64,000 nt of DNA from positions 496,001-560,000 of the forward strand of contig JAIQFV010000001.1 in assembly GCA_020073085.1 (NCBI GenBank), written 5' to 3'. Below are positions 1-8,755 of this stretch, piece by piece. This DNA is from Terriglobia bacterium. GTDB lineage: Bacteria; Acidobacteriota; Terriglobia; JAIQFV01. The notes below the pieces were generated by a model. The model worked only from the letters and a program-made list of their open reading frames with translations. It had not been told where the DNA came from and did not search any database. Position numbers and translations under genes: made by a program. Positions within the stretch are counted from its first letter, which is position 1. Each line of letters opens with the position of its first letter.

Positions 1-2
1 TG

Positions 3-635
3 CTCTGCAATATGTCCGTGGAGGCAGGCGCCACCTCAGGGATTGTCCCGGCCGACGAAGAAACGCAACGATATTTGAGGGAGGAAGCTGGAGTCGGGGA
101 AGCTCTAGATATGGTTTCGCCCGATCCTGAAGCGGAATACGAGCAGGTCATCGAGATTGATGCATCCCAGCTTGTCGTTACCGTGGCCTGTCCGCACACG
201 GTTGATAATGTGAAACCGGTTCTCGCGGTGCAGGGTACCGAGGTCCATCAGATTGTTATCGGCTCTTGCACGAACGGCCGCCTCGATGACCTTGCCATTG
301 CCGCCAAAATCCTCAAAGGTCGAGAAGTGGCGAAGGGCGTGCGTATGTTGATCTTCCCGGCCTCCTGGCGAATTTATAAAGAATCGCTGGCCAGGGGATA
401 TCTGACCGACTTGATCGATGCCGGCGCAGTAGTGATGAACCCGGGCTGTGGTTGTTGCCTGGGCGTCCATCAGGGCGCGCTGGCCGACGGCGATGTGGCG
501 CTTTCCACAACCAATCGCAATTTCCAGGGAAGAATGGGGAATCCGAAATCTGAAGTTTATCTCTGCTCTCCTGCCGTTGCTGCGGCGAGCGCCATCACCG
601 GGGTCATCACTGATCCGGGCAAAGGAGCCAATTGA
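3..635 (+). CDS. leuC: 3-isopropylmalate dehydratase large subunit, C-terminal part (cut by window edge)
   Basis: This is the C-terminal half of an aconitase-family large subunit. With LeuD it isomerises 2-isopropylmalate to 3-isopropylmalate in leucine synthesis. The reading frame is open from the first bases (LCNMSVEAGA...), so the ATG at 12 is internal and the true start lies outside the window. Iron-sulfur ligands are visible: the Cys in GSCTNGR and the Cys residues in NPGCGCCLG. The family signature TTNRNFQGRMG follows and the end is ITDPGKGAN. The next gene, leuD, starts one base after the stop, with its ribosome binding site inside this gene. The LeuC-type pattern fits better than aconitase; a homoaconitase role cannot be excluded from half a protein. 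Confidence 0.93.
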   Translation, partial: LCNMSVEAGATSGIVPADEETQRYLREEAGVGEALDMVSPDPEAEYEQVIEIDASQLVVTVACPHTVDNVKPVLAVQGTEVHQIVIGSCTNGRLDDLAIAAKILKGREVAKGVRMLIFPASWRIYKESLARGYLTDLIDAGAVVMNPGCGCCLGVHQGALADGDVALSTTNRNFQGRMGNPKSEVYLCSPAVAAASAITGVITDPGKGAN

Positions 636-636
636 A

Positions 637-1173
637 ATGACGACTCAAATGAAAGCTCAACCCGCCACGATCGTAGGCAGAGTCATCCTCAAACTGGGCA
701 ATGATATCTCAACCGACGTTATTTATCCCGGTCGCTTCATGGCTACTGTGTTGCCTGCGGAAACCCCGCAATATGCCTTCGCCGACCTTGCGGAATTCAA
801 CACCCAATTGAAGAAGAAAGCGTTCCCACCCCACAGCATCCTTGTCGGCGGCAACAATTTTGGGTGCGGATCCTCCCGCGAACAGGCTGCCTCGACGCTC
901 AAAGGGCATGAACTGGTGATTGTCGCGAAAGGCTTTGCGCGGATCTTCTTGCAGAACGCCATCAACCTCGGCCTGAGAACCATCGTGTGTCCGGAACTGG
1001 AAGCTTCGGAAGGGGACGATTTGGAAGTCTCGGAAGGACGAGTGGTGAACCGGACGACCCTGAAGAGCTATCCGACCGTGGCTCTACCGGCGGCCCGCCA
1101 GGCGATTATTAACGCCGGAGGATTGATTCCTTACACGCGAAAGAGATTGTTGGAAAAGGTGGGAAAGAACTGA
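637..1173 (+). CDS. leuD: 3-isopropylmalate dehydratase small subunit
   Basis: Small 'swivel' subunit of the LeuCD isomerase, 178 aa, the usual length for the short LeuD type. The protein has DISTDVIYPGRF near the N-terminus and GGNNFGCGSSREQA, the substrate-binding loop of the family, followed by GFARIFLQNAINLGL. The ATG at 637 is chosen because AAAGGAG (621-627) sits just upstream and it begins right after the leuC stop. An in-frame extension back to 448 would overlap leuC by almost 190 bases and adds unrelated residues. The pair is surely cotranscribed. Confidence 0.95.
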   Translation: MTTQMKAQPATIVGRVILKLGNDISTDVIYPGRFMATVLPAETPQYAFADLAEFNTQLKKKAFPPHSILVGGNNFGCGSSREQAASTLKGHELVIVAKGFARIFLQNAINLGLRTIVCPELEASEGDDLEVSEGRVVNRTTLKSYPTVALPAARQAIINAGGLIPYTRKRLLEKVGKN

Positions 1174-1228
1174 TCGAGACGAACCGGGCGGTCCTCGCCT
1201 CTATAAGGCCGGATCGCCCTGTTCCTCC

Positions 1229-1459
1229 CTAGCCCCGGCCCCCGTTGTATCTTCGCAACTCTTCCTGATCATAATCACAAATAAGCTTCTCGGGATCCTT
1301 CGCCTCAAAAGCTTCCTGGTTCAGCCAGATCCTGACCCGCCCATTCTCTGATTCACACACGATTTGATCTGCGTGGACGTACTGCCCCGTCAACTGGCCA
1401 AAATCATTAAAAACATATCCCGGAATCAGCGGCTGAATATCCTTAAAGGCAATGATCAT
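1229..1459 (-). CDS. small hypothetical protein
   Basis: 76-aa ORF on the strand opposite to leuCD, starting MIIAFKDIQPLIPGYVF. I do not recognise a family. It has no signal peptide or membrane segment and is rich in acidic residues and Asn/Gln. A purine-rich GGGGAATGA stretch lies about a dozen bases upstream of the ATG and could serve as ribosome binding site. It would be a stand-alone gene converging on leuD. The balanced composition looks protein-like, but no motif supports it. Confidence 0.45.
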   Translation of the reverse strand: MIIAFKDIQPLIPGYVFNDFGQLTGQYVHADQIVCESENGRVRIWLNQEAFEAKDPEKLICDYDQEELRRYNGGRG

Positions 1460-1907
1460 TTCTATTCATTCCCCATTTTCTGTCCACAATAACAATCCGA
1501 TTGCATTTAGGAGTAGCGGGCAGATTCCATTCCTCCGCCGCAAGAAGGGGCCTCAATACTCACGACGCGCCAGCCACAAGGACTGCAAAATCTAAACCAT
1601 CCAAAGAAAAAGTACAACACCGATCCAGTGTTCATGACTGGAAAGGGCGTGGCTGAATCTCAGGCGGAAAGATGATCGGAACTGCGGACTCATCCATTCC
1701 CCTACAGTCCGTAGGCCGCAGGAGATCTCGTGCTCCCTCTCCTTCAGCCGAGGCGAACAATTATGGTAGAATGAAAATGTATTCCCATCGATTTTGTTTG
1801 TTCTCCATAACTGTCACTCAACGGCGTTTCGGTCCACCGAAGGCGAGAGCTCTGGCGGCTGATCTCCGGGGCTCGGCCTGACCAAAATCCACAACGGGAG
1901 GCTACAA
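1460..1907. other. intergenic region without recognisable gene
   Basis: About 450 bases between the small minus-strand ORF and mscL. The short ORFs here have neither ribosome binding sites nor protein-like composition. The end of the region holds the mscL ribosome binding site (GGGAGG, near 1895-1900). I could not assign a convincing promoter. Confidence 0.5.
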
Positions 1908-2345
1908 ATGTTGAAAGAATTCAAAGAATTTGCAATGCGCGGCAACGTGCTCGACATGGCTGTGGGCATCATCATTGGGGCGGCCTTTGGCAAGATCATC
2001 ACTTCGTTCGTAAGCGACGTCCTGATGCCGCCCATTGGACTGCTGCTCGGCAAGGTGGATTTCACGAACATGTTTTTCGATCTCTCCGGCCAACACTTCG
2101 CCAAACTGTCCGAAGCCAAGGCTGCCGGGGCCGCAACCCTGAATTACGGTCTGTTCATCAACACGATTATTGACTTTCTCATTGTGGCCTTCGTGATTTT
2201 TCTCCTCATCCGGCAGGTGAATCGAATGAAACGCCAACCCGAGCCGGCCCCCGCAAATTCCAAGGAGTGTAATTATTGCGTGTCGACTATTCCCCTCAAA
2301 GCCACCCGCTGCCCTAATTGCACTTCCGAGTTGAAGGCAGCCTGA
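1908..2345 (+). CDS. mscL: large-conductance mechanosensitive channel MscL with C-terminal Cys-rich tail
   Basis: Pore-forming inner-membrane channel that opens under hypo-osmotic membrane tension. The N-terminus [20 protein letters not shown] and the following [24 protein letters not shown] are the hallmark S1/TM1 region. TM2 is around residues 82-104 ([20 protein letters not shown]). GGGAGG lies just upstream of the ATG. The tail is unusual: after a Pro/Ala linker (PEPAPA) come two Cys pairs, CNYC near residue 123 and CPNC near 136, as in a zinc ribbon, where the Escherichia coli protein has a charged helical bundle. Length is 145 aa. Confidence 0.95.
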   Translation: MLKEFKEFAMRGNVLDMAVGIIIGAAFGKIITSFVSDVLMPPIGLLLGKVDFTNMFFDLSGQHFAKLSEAKAAGAATLNYGLFINTIIDFLIVAFVIFLLIRQVNRMKRQPEPAPANSKECNYCVSTIPLKATRCPNCTSELKAA

Positions 2346-2438
2346 AGGCTCGATGCTTTGCGCGCCCATGTTACGGGACCAACCCGATCCCGATGTTGAG
2401 TCTTTGACTGGAGGCCAGCAGACCCGGGTTTTCGCGAA

Positions 2439-2876
2439 ATGTGGCATAATTCCCCAATGAGTGATCGTACGGAGCTAACCTTTGTTCCGGCAGCATCCGC
2501 AGAAGAGATTGAACAGGCCAGGACGCTCTTCAAAGAATGTGCCGCATCCCTGGGCGTCGATCTCTGTTTTCAGGACTTCAACCAGGAGATTCCCATGAGT
2601 AGCGCAGGTGCCGTTGTAGCCGCTCAAGCTGCGATTGCCCAGGCCATCAGGGCCTCCGGGGCCATCGTTCGCGTTGAGCCGTCCGATTTCACGACCATCA
2701 TCTGGAAGACAGAAAACCCCCTGATCGTTGCTGCAGAAGGAGGATTTCTGAAAACGAGCTTCCAGTATCTGAGCGCATATAAAGGACTCATTTTCTATAC
2801 GAAGTCATCAATTCCGTTGGAACTTGGAAATCGTTGCGAGCTCATAAAAGCCCGGAGCATCTGGATCCCCGGATAG
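2439..2876 (+). CDS. chimeric ORF: GNAT N-terminal remnant in frame with a small conserved-type protein
   Basis: 145-aa open frame with two unlike parts. Residues 10-51 (ARTLFKECAASLGVDLCFQDF...) look like the start of a GNAT acetyltransferase, but the acetyl-CoA-binding core that should follow is absent. From Met53 (base 2595) the sequence changes to MSSAGAVVAAQAAIAQAIRAS..., a compact alpha+beta protein of 93 aa ending IWIPG. A strong AGGAGA (2584-2589), 5 bases before this internal ATG, suggests that 2595-2876 is the gene actually translated and the first 52 codons are a fossil. The function of the 93-aa part is unknown. Confidence 0.6.
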   Translation: MWHNSPMSDRTELTFVPAASAEEIEQARTLFKECAASLGVDLCFQDFNQEIPMSSAGAVVAAQAAIAQAIRASGAIVRVEPSDFTTIIWKTENPLIVAAEGGFLKTSFQYLSAYKGLIFYTKSSIPLELGNRCELIKARSIWIPG

Positions 2877-2990
2877 AAGAATCGGCAAACTGAAATTACG
2901 TTGAGGGTTCTCCGGAGGACCGTTTCTTTCCACCAGATTCCACAACAAATTCTGGATGGAACTACTCATTCACCTTTTTTGGAGGTGTTC

Positions 2991-4373
2991 ATGGCAGTTG
3001 GATCTCTGCAAACCTGCAACAATCTGATCAAGAGTAAGAAAATCGAAGTCATCGACATCAAATGCATCGACCTGGTAGGACATTTGCACCATATTTCCTT
3101 GCCGGTCTTTCCAAACATCCTGACCAAGCTTATTGAAGAAGGGGTTGGATTCGATGGATCAAGTTATGGCTTCCGCAAGGTCGAGAACAGCGACATGATC
3201 CTGATCCCGGATTTGACTACCGCCGTCCTCGATCCCTTCCGCGATGCACCCACGTTGAGTTTTTATTCCAACGTGTTCCTGACAGACGACAAACGCACTC
3301 CCTTCTCGCAAGACAGCAGGGCGCTTGCTCGCAAGGCCGAACGGCTTCTGAAGGAAATAGTACCCGCCGACAAATCGTGGTGGGGGCCGGAGTTTGAGTT
3401 CTACATCTTTTCCAAAGTCCGCTTCGATACCCGCACCGCGTCCTCCTTTTATGAAGTTGAGCATGCCGAAGAGTTCTTCCGGAATGCGTACCACGCGGTC
3501 AATCCCTTTGATGTCTACGACGATTTTCGCGACGGGGCCAGCAAGCTCCTCAAGGAGTTCGGCATCGAGGTCAAGTACCACCATCATGAGGCCGGAGAGC
3601 GAGGACAGCAGGAAATTGAGACGTATTTCACGGATCTGCTGACGACGGCGGACAATGTCGTGACGGCGAAATACGTTCTCTTCAACCTCGCCCGCCAGCG
3701 GGATCTGTTCATCACGTTTATGCCCAAACCCATGTATCAACAGTCGGGCAACGGCCTTCATCTTCACCTTTACCTCACCCGCAACGGCAAGAATGCATTC
3801 TACAAGAGGGGCGAGTACGGGAACATGAACGAACTGGGGCGCTTCTTTATCGGCGGGATGCTGAAGCACGGGGCCGCGCTTTCAGCCTTTACGAATCCCA
3901 GCACCAATTCCTACAAGAGGCTGGTCCCCGGGTTCGAGGCACCCGTGGCCCTAACGTACGCCCAGGGGAATCGCGCCTCCGCCATCCGCATTCCCAAGTA
4001 CGTTACCAATCCCCAGGAAACCCGCTTTGAATACCGCCCGCCGGACGCCACCGCCAACCCCTACCTCTGCCTGAGTGCCATGTTGTTGGCGGGGATTGAT
4101 GGGGTAGTGAACAAGATCGATCCGGTCAAGGAAGGATTTGGCCCCTTCGATGAAGATCTCTCGCCGGAGACGATGAAAGGACACATCCATTTTCTGCCCC
4201 GGAACCTTGAAGAAGCGCTCGACGCCCTGGCCATAGATCATGAGTTCCTCAGACGCGGGGGAATTTTCACGGATGAACTGCTCGATCAGTGGGTAAAGAT
4301 CAAACAGCAGGATATAAAATCCATCGGGACGATGCCCCACCCGTTCGAATATAAGCTGTACTTCAATCTGTGA
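2991..4373 (+). CDS. glnA: glutamine synthetase type I
   Basis: ATP-dependent ligation of ammonia to glutamate. 460 aa from the ATG at 2991, which has GGAGGTG at 2981-2987; a longer frame back to 2901 lacks homology. Visible signatures are GFDGSSYGF (N-terminal domain), WWGPEFEFYIF with catalytic Glu, HHHEAGERGQQEIE, NGLHLHLYL, TNPSTNSYKRLVPGFEAPV and ETRFEYRPPDATANPYL. The position of the adenylylated Tyr of E. coli-type enzymes (NLYDLP) reads FDEDLSPE here, so control by adenylylation seems absent. It stands alone, followed by a structured region. Confidence 0.95.
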   Translation: MAVGSLQTCNNLIKSKKIEVIDIKCIDLVGHLHHISLPVFPNILTKLIEEGVGFDGSSYGFRKVENSDMILIPDLTTAVLDPFRDAPTLSFYSNVFLTDDKRTPFSQDSRALARKAERLLKEIVPADKSWWGPEFEFYIFSKVRFDTRTASSFYEVEHAEEFFRNAYHAVNPFDVYDDFRDGASKLLKEFGIEVKYHHHEAGERGQQEIETYFTDLLTTADNVVTAKYVLFNLARQRDLFITFMPKPMYQQSGNGLHLHLYLTRNGKNAFYKRGEYGNMNELGRFFIGGMLKHGAALSAFTNPSTNSYKRLVPGFEAPVALTYAQGNRASAIRIPKYVTNPQETRFEYRPPDATANPYLCLSAMLLAGIDGVVNKIDPVKEGFGPFDEDLSPETMKGHIHFLPRNLEEALDALAIDHEFLRRGGIFTDELLDQWVKIKQQDIKSIGTMPHPFEYKLYFNL

Positions 4374-4441
4374 AGCATATCGGCTTCTCCGCAAAACAAA
4401 CCTTCATGGCGGTTTGCGGGGTAAGTCTTGACGCCGTTTTG

Positions 4442-4510
4442 GAGGGGTTCTGGGCTAAAAAGGTCAGATAACCCTCGAGAGACTGGACGATAACCCCACC
4501 GGGGTCTCTC
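4442..4510 (+). other. two adjacent hairpins between glnA and the EamA gene
   Basis: First stem: GAGGGGTT (4442-4449) pairs with AACCCTC (4470-4476) with one bulged G. The second begins at the very next base: GAGAGAC (4477-4483) pairs with GTCTCTC (4504-4510), with an inner CCCC/GGGG pairing. No T-run follows, so this is not a typical terminator. It could be a leader element of the transporter gene starting at 4554. I do not recognise a known riboswitch class. Confidence 0.35.
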
Positions 4511-4553
4511 ACCTTGAAACCCTCCTGTACATCTTGTCTATCCGTGTTAATGA

Positions 4554-5606
4554 GTGATCACGGCTCTGGGTATGCCTGAAGCGCAAAGATCATCGCATCC
4601 ATCGAAGGCCTTGCTCATGGCTGCTTTCGGATCGGTGTACTTCTTCTGGGGTGCGACCTTCCTCGCCATCCGTTTTGCCATTGAAACGCTGCCTCCTTTT
4701 TTCATGGCGGGCACGCGTCACTTTGTGGCGGGTGTGATCCTTTATGTATGGTCTCGTCTCCGTGGTGCTCCCCCTCCGACCCGTGCTCACTGGAAATCGG
4801 CGGCCGTGGTGGGCATTCTCCTACTCTGTGTCGGGAATGGGGGCGTGGTTTGGTCGGAGCAGCGTGTTCCATCCGGGATTGCCGCACTGATGGTCGCGAC
4901 CATTCCCCTTTGGATGGTGCTGCTGGGTTGGCTCTGGCACCGTTCTCACCGGCCGGGACTTGGCCTTTCGATTGGTTTGATCATGGGGTTCGCCGGGACC
5001 GCTATGCTTGTTGTCCCATCGGGAAGAGCGGGCGGAGGTCATGTCGATCCATTGAGTGCCGTGGTGCTCATGGTCGCCTCCATTTCATGGGCCAGCGGCT
5101 CGCTTTACTCTCGCAGGGCTCACCTTCCTCCTTCACCCCTGCTGGCAACGGCAATGGAGATGCTCGCGGGCGGCGCGGTCCTGCTTATAATGGGAGGTGC
5201 CTCGGGTGAGTGGACCCGGTTGCATCTCGAAGCGTTATCTGCCAGGTCATTTCTTGCCTTGATCTACTTGATCACCTTCGGTTCGTTGGTAGGTTTTACT
5301 GCCTATATCTGGATATTGCGGGTTTCGACCCCCGCCCATGTTTCGACCTACGCCTACATTAATCCGGTGATCGCTGTTCTGGTCGGCTGGGCCTTTGCGG
5401 GAGAACCGCTGACCTTGAGAACACTTCTGTCGACAGCCGTAATCGTCACGGCCGTCGTGCTCATTACCACCTTCCGCGCCAAGGAAGCTGGCGTCACGAG
5501 TAAAGAAGCATTATTGCCGGCCGAAGAGTGCCCCGCCTTGCCGGACAGCGCTCTCTCTCCACTCAATGAACCGGATGAGAAAACGAGTGCCGCTTCGAAA
5601 CGATGA
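4554..5606 (+). CDS. EamA/DMT-family transporter (YedA-like)
   Basis: Inner-membrane permease of the drug/metabolite transporter superfamily, usually exporting amino acids or metabolites. 350 aa from a GTG start (MITALGMPEAQ); an ATG at 4572 is an alternative. About ten hydrophobic helices form two EamA repeats. The N-terminal SVYFFWGATFLAIRFAIETLPPF and the second-repeat HVSTYAYINPVIAVLVGW are typical. The C-terminal 40 residues are hydrophilic and acidic. Substrate cannot be told from sequence. Confidence 0.9.
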   Translation: MITALGMPEAQRSSHPSKALLMAAFGSVYFFWGATFLAIRFAIETLPPFFMAGTRHFVAGVILYVWSRLRGAPPPTRAHWKSAAVVGILLLCVGNGGVVWSEQRVPSGIAALMVATIPLWMVLLGWLWHRSHRPGLGLSIGLIMGFAGTAMLVVPSGRAGGGHVDPLSAVVLMVASISWASGSLYSRRAHLPPSPLLATAMEMLAGGAVLLIMGGASGEWTRLHLEALSARSFLALIYLITFGSLVGFTAYIWILRVSTPAHVSTYAYINPVIAVLVGWAFAGEPLTLRTLLSTAVIVTAVVLITTFRAKEAGVTSKEALLPAEECPALPDSALSPLNEPDEKTSAASKR

Positions 5607-5694
5607 CTCGCCAACGGGGCATGCGGCGAAAATATAACGGCAGGGGCCGATGTCAGAGTGGTTTCTGGATCTACGCCGTCGGGGTTGCTTCGGG

Positions 5695-5964
5695 CTATTT
5701 CCGGTCCTTCCAGTTCCACCATTTAAGAAGCTGTGGCTGATGTCGGTCATGGGAGGCGTAGTAGACGGCACAACGAAGAACATACAGCATGCACCGGTCC
5801 ACCATCATCCCTTTCTGCCTGCAATGTTTGATATACAACTTCTCCGGATTCTGGTTTCTCAAACCTTGAACGGATCGAAAACCGAGATTCCATAAATCCA
5901 CCGCTATACTCTTCCCTACCCCGGGTATCTGTTGAAGTCCCTTCAATGCCGCTACTCTGCTCAT
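5695..5964 (-). CDS. Cdd1-like helix-hairpin-helix protein
   Basis: Small protein (89 aa from the Met at 5964, preceded by GGGTGAG; a longer frame begins at 6000 without a ribosome binding site). It contains a helix-hairpin-helix segment, LQQIPGVGKSIAVDLWNLG, then HCRQKGMMVDRCMLYVLRCAVYYAS, the pattern of the Cdd1 ('pathogenicity locus') family. HhH motifs usually contact DNA, but the biological role of this family is not established. It ends about 90 bases before the plus-strand EamA stop region. Confidence 0.8.
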   Translation of the reverse strand: MSRVAALKGLQQIPGVGKSIAVDLWNLGFRSVQGLRNQNPEKLYIKHCRQKGMMVDRCMLYVLRCAVYYASHDRHQPQLLKWWNWKDRK

Positions 5965-6016
5965 TGGCTCACCCACTTGTCTGTGTTCATCTGCGCACAT
6001 CTGTGGATCATTATAG

Positions 6017-7801
6017 CTACTGCAACTTCGACAGCCAATCGACGATCGCCTTCTTATCGTCCGCGCTCAGTTTCGGGAAGCTTGCGGGCATCGGATCTTT
6101 CAGTCCGTACGCGCGGGAATCATCCAGCAGCTTCAAAAGATCCTCCGGAGATCGCTGCGGTTTTGCGGTGATACCTGCTAGAGACGGACCAATATTCCCG
6201 CCGGCATCATTGCCATGACAGAATGCGCAGGTCTTCATAAAAGCTTCGGGAGGATGCGGGCCGGCAGCTATTTTTTCAGCTCCCTTTGTGGAAGGAGTTG
6301 GAGCGGCGACCTTTGGGGTGGGCGGAGGGGTGCTTTCGACCACCCCTCCCCTTGCCTCCGACAACTGGTCGAGTGAATGCAGTTTCAGCAGCCAATCCGC
6401 CAAATCACTGCATTGATCAAGGCTGAGCTGTTGAAACCGAGGCATGGAATCCGGGGAGGGCTCTCTCGCATGGCCGGATATATATTTCAGAAGGAAGTCC
6501 TTCGAGAGCTGGCGTGACGAGGCAAGGCGGATTAACGATGGCCCCAGGGCGCCTCCCGTGGCATCACGCCCGTGACAGTTGGCACAATTGGCGAAATAGA
6601 TTTTCAAAACTGGATTTCGAAGGTTGCCCATGACCGGCACCATGGGAACCTCGATGGGAAGCGAGCGGCCAATCTCCTCCGGTTGGAAAGGCGCCTCCAA
6701 GAAAGCCGCCTCCTCGCGCTTCTGGCTCTCAACCTGGGCGCGAAGATCGGGATTCGCGCCATCCTGATATTTGGACAGAATCACCAGGCCTCCCGCCCCG
6801 AGGAGTCCCAATAACATCAGCCCCGTGGCAACAGGCCGCCGCAGGGGGTGACGCTCTTCTTTGCGGTCGAAAAATGGGAGTACTGTCAGGATAATAAAAG
6901 CGATCCCAGGCAACAACACCGCTGGAACCAGTGTCATGTTGCCGGGGAAGTACTTCAGCAACTCAAACAACGGCAAAAAGTACCACGGGGGCCGGGCAAG
7001 ATAATCCGACGTCGGATCCGCCTGTTGGCCCAGGGGCGCCTTCAGTTTCAAAGAGAGAATCACCAGCACAATGAAAATAAACAGAAAAACCAGGGCGTCT
7101 AAGAAAACCTGTCGTGGGTAAAACAGGTCGGTGCGAGCATCCTCGCGATGGTGGTAAGGACCCGCCGGACCGGACCTCCTGAAGAACACCACGTGAGAAC
7201 CCGCCAAAAGGATCAGGACCAGCGGCAGAAGCCACACATGGAGTGTGAAAAAACGCGAGAGCGTGAGTGTTGTAATTTCTCTTCCCCCGAGCATGATCCG
7301 CTGCACCAGGGGGCCGCCCATAGGCACCTCGCCCATGATCGATGTTCCCACCTTGGTCCCGAAGTATGCTTCCTGGGTCCAGGGCAGCAGGTATCCGGTA
7401 AACCCAAAGGCCATCACGAGCAGCAACATGAGCAGGCCGCTGATCCAGAGGAGTTCGCGTTTCTCTTTGTATGCTCCAAACAGAAAAGTTTGCGCGAAAT
7501 GGAGGATGACCAGAATGATGATGGCACTGGACCCATAATAATGAAGCCCCCGCAACAACGCTCCACCGGACACCACTTTCTGGATGAATGCAACGCTGGC
7601 ATGTGCGTGATCGCTGGTGGGGGCGTAGTACATCGTCAAAACGATCCCTGTAAAAAACTGGAGTGCGAGCAACAAGAGAACCCCGCTGCCAAATACATAA
7701 GTCCAGCGCGCGCCGCCCCGGATCGGTTCGTCGTTGATCTTCCGGATCAGGCCTTCCACGCCCGTCCGCTCATCCAACCAGGAATAAAGTTTTCTCCACA
7801 C
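6017..7801 (-). CDS. cytochrome b fused to two C-terminal cytochrome c domains
   Basis: Quinol-oxidising membrane subunit of a bc-type complex, 594 aa. Residues 1-350 are a full-length cytochrome b with eight or so membrane helices. Haem b ligand histidines lie in HYYGSSAIIILVILHF and LHVWLLPLVLILLAGSHVVFF. The Qo-site motif reads PPWY (ARPPWYFLPLFELLKYFPG) instead of PEWY. Two cytochrome c domains follow, with CANCH (about residue 410) and CAFCH (about residue 530), joined by a Pro/Thr-rich linker. The Rieske gene lies 126 bases upstream on the same strand, so the operon encodes a compact two-gene complex in which this fusion replaces a separate cytochrome c1. Confidence 0.93.
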   Translation of the reverse strand: MWRKLYSWLDERTGVEGLIRKINDEPIRGGARWTYVFGSGVLLLLALQFFTGIVLTMYYAPTSDHAHASVAFIQKVVSGGALLRGLHYYGSSAIIILVILHFAQTFLFGAYKEKRELLWISGLLMLLLVMAFGFTGYLLPWTQEAYFGTKVGTSIMGEVPMGGPLVQRIMLGGREITTLTLSRFFTLHVWLLPLVLILLAGSHVVFFRRSGPAGPYHHREDARTDLFYPRQVFLDALVFLFIFIVLVILSLKLKAPLGQQADPTSDYLARPPWYFLPLFELLKYFPGNMTLVPAVLLPGIAFIILTVLPFFDRKEERHPLRRPVATGLMLLGLLGAGGLVILSKYQDGANPDLRAQVESQKREEAAFLEAPFQPEEIGRSLPIEVPMVPVMGNLRNPVLKIYFANCANCHGRDATGGALGPSLIRLASSRQLSKDFLLKYISGHAREPSPDSMPRFQQLSLDQCSDLADWLLKLHSLDQLSEARGGVVESTPPPTPKVAAPTPSTKGAEKIAAGPHPPEAFMKTCAFCHGNDAGGNIGPSLAGITAKPQRSPEDLLKLLDDSRAYGLKDPMPASFPKLSADDKKAIVDWLSKLQ

Positions 7802-7927
7802 GGCTTGCTGTCGACTCGACTGGTTTTAGGAAATAAAACGGAGGTCCAAGACTGCTCTCCTGAGCTTCGAGGATCAGAACTCAGGGGGGCTGGTCACCGA
7901 GGATCCGGATGCGTCGGCGCCCCCGGT

Positions 7928-8452
7928 TCATGAAATGATCTCTTTCTCAGCAATACTCTGTTTGAAGAACTCATACTTCACCTTGAGGACACCCTCTTCA
8001 ATCCGATAATCGAGGGTATCCAGCCCACGGAGAGTGGGACCCCCCTGGCGTTGCCCGTCGCGAGTCCACGCACTCCCGTGGCACGGGCACATGAATCCAT
8101 TCGATGCCGCATTGACAGTGCATCCCAGATGAGGGCAGGTGGCTGAAAAAACGACCACCCTGGATCCATCGCGCAGAATCCAGATGAGGCGTTGCGAGTT
8201 GAACTTTCCCCACCCCGCGTCCTGTGAGATGACAACGCTCCGCTTGACAGGCTCATGTTCAGGAATGTCTTCTAAAGGGCACACGACCTGCCAGTTCTGT
8301 TCCTCAGAGGCCTTCCGGAAGGCCGGATACAATGCATATTTCCCGGTCGCGACGCCCACCACCGCAGCCACAAAGGCGCCAATCAAACCCGTCATCTTCC
8401 CCAGGAATGAGCGGCGATCTGAGACGGGCACTGAATTTGACGGTTTGGACAT
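7928..8452 (-). CDS. Rieske [2Fe-2S] subunit of the cytochrome bc complex
   Basis: Accepts electrons from quinol at the cytochrome b Qo site. 174 aa from the ATG at 8452, preceded by GGAGAGG; the frame is open back to 8530 but that part lacks homology. The N-terminus has RRSFLGKMTGLIGAFVAAVVG, a Tat-like signal/anchor. The cluster-binding boxes are CPHLGCTV and CPCHGSAW, each with the required Cys and His. It is the first gene of the operon with the cytochrome b-c fusion. Confidence 0.94.
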   Translation of the reverse strand: MSKPSNSVPVSDRRSFLGKMTGLIGAFVAAVVGVATGKYALYPAFRKASEEQNWQVVCPLEDIPEHEPVKRSVVISQDAGWGKFNSQRLIWILRDGSRVVVFSATCPHLGCTVNAASNGFMCPCHGSAWTRDGQRQGGPTLRGLDTLDYRIEEGVLKVKYEFFKQSIAEKEIIS

Positions 8453-8755
8453 AACCTCTCCTGGCCCAACACCTCGGGCGTACAAGGAATCTTCAAGACC
8501 TGATCGAGACACGATCCCAGCAACACTCATTATCCCACATCAGCTCCCCAGTGCACTGTGAGATGCATAACATGGCCGAACCTTTCTCTCAAGGTAAAGT
8601 TTGAAATGAATGTTCTATGGAAAAGGGGTGGAGATCGCCGATGTGGCGGCTGATGATGCAGACCGCGAGAAGATTGTGATCGCTTGGACTGGACTCCTCA
8701 ACGGAAGGTCCTGGAGGTCCGATCTCTTTTGAGGTCGCCGCTCCGCGAGGGCCCC
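8453..8755. other. intergenic region between pgl and the Rieske operon
   Basis: About 300 bases that must hold the end of the pentose-phosphate operon and the promoter of the Rieske/cytochrome operon, both on the minus strand. I could not identify a clear terminator with a T-run or a confident -35/-10 pair. Confidence 0.4.

Noticed and set aside
448-636. N-terminal extension of leuD
   Set aside because: It overlaps leuC in another frame; the ATG at 637 has its own AAAGGAG and starts the homologous region.
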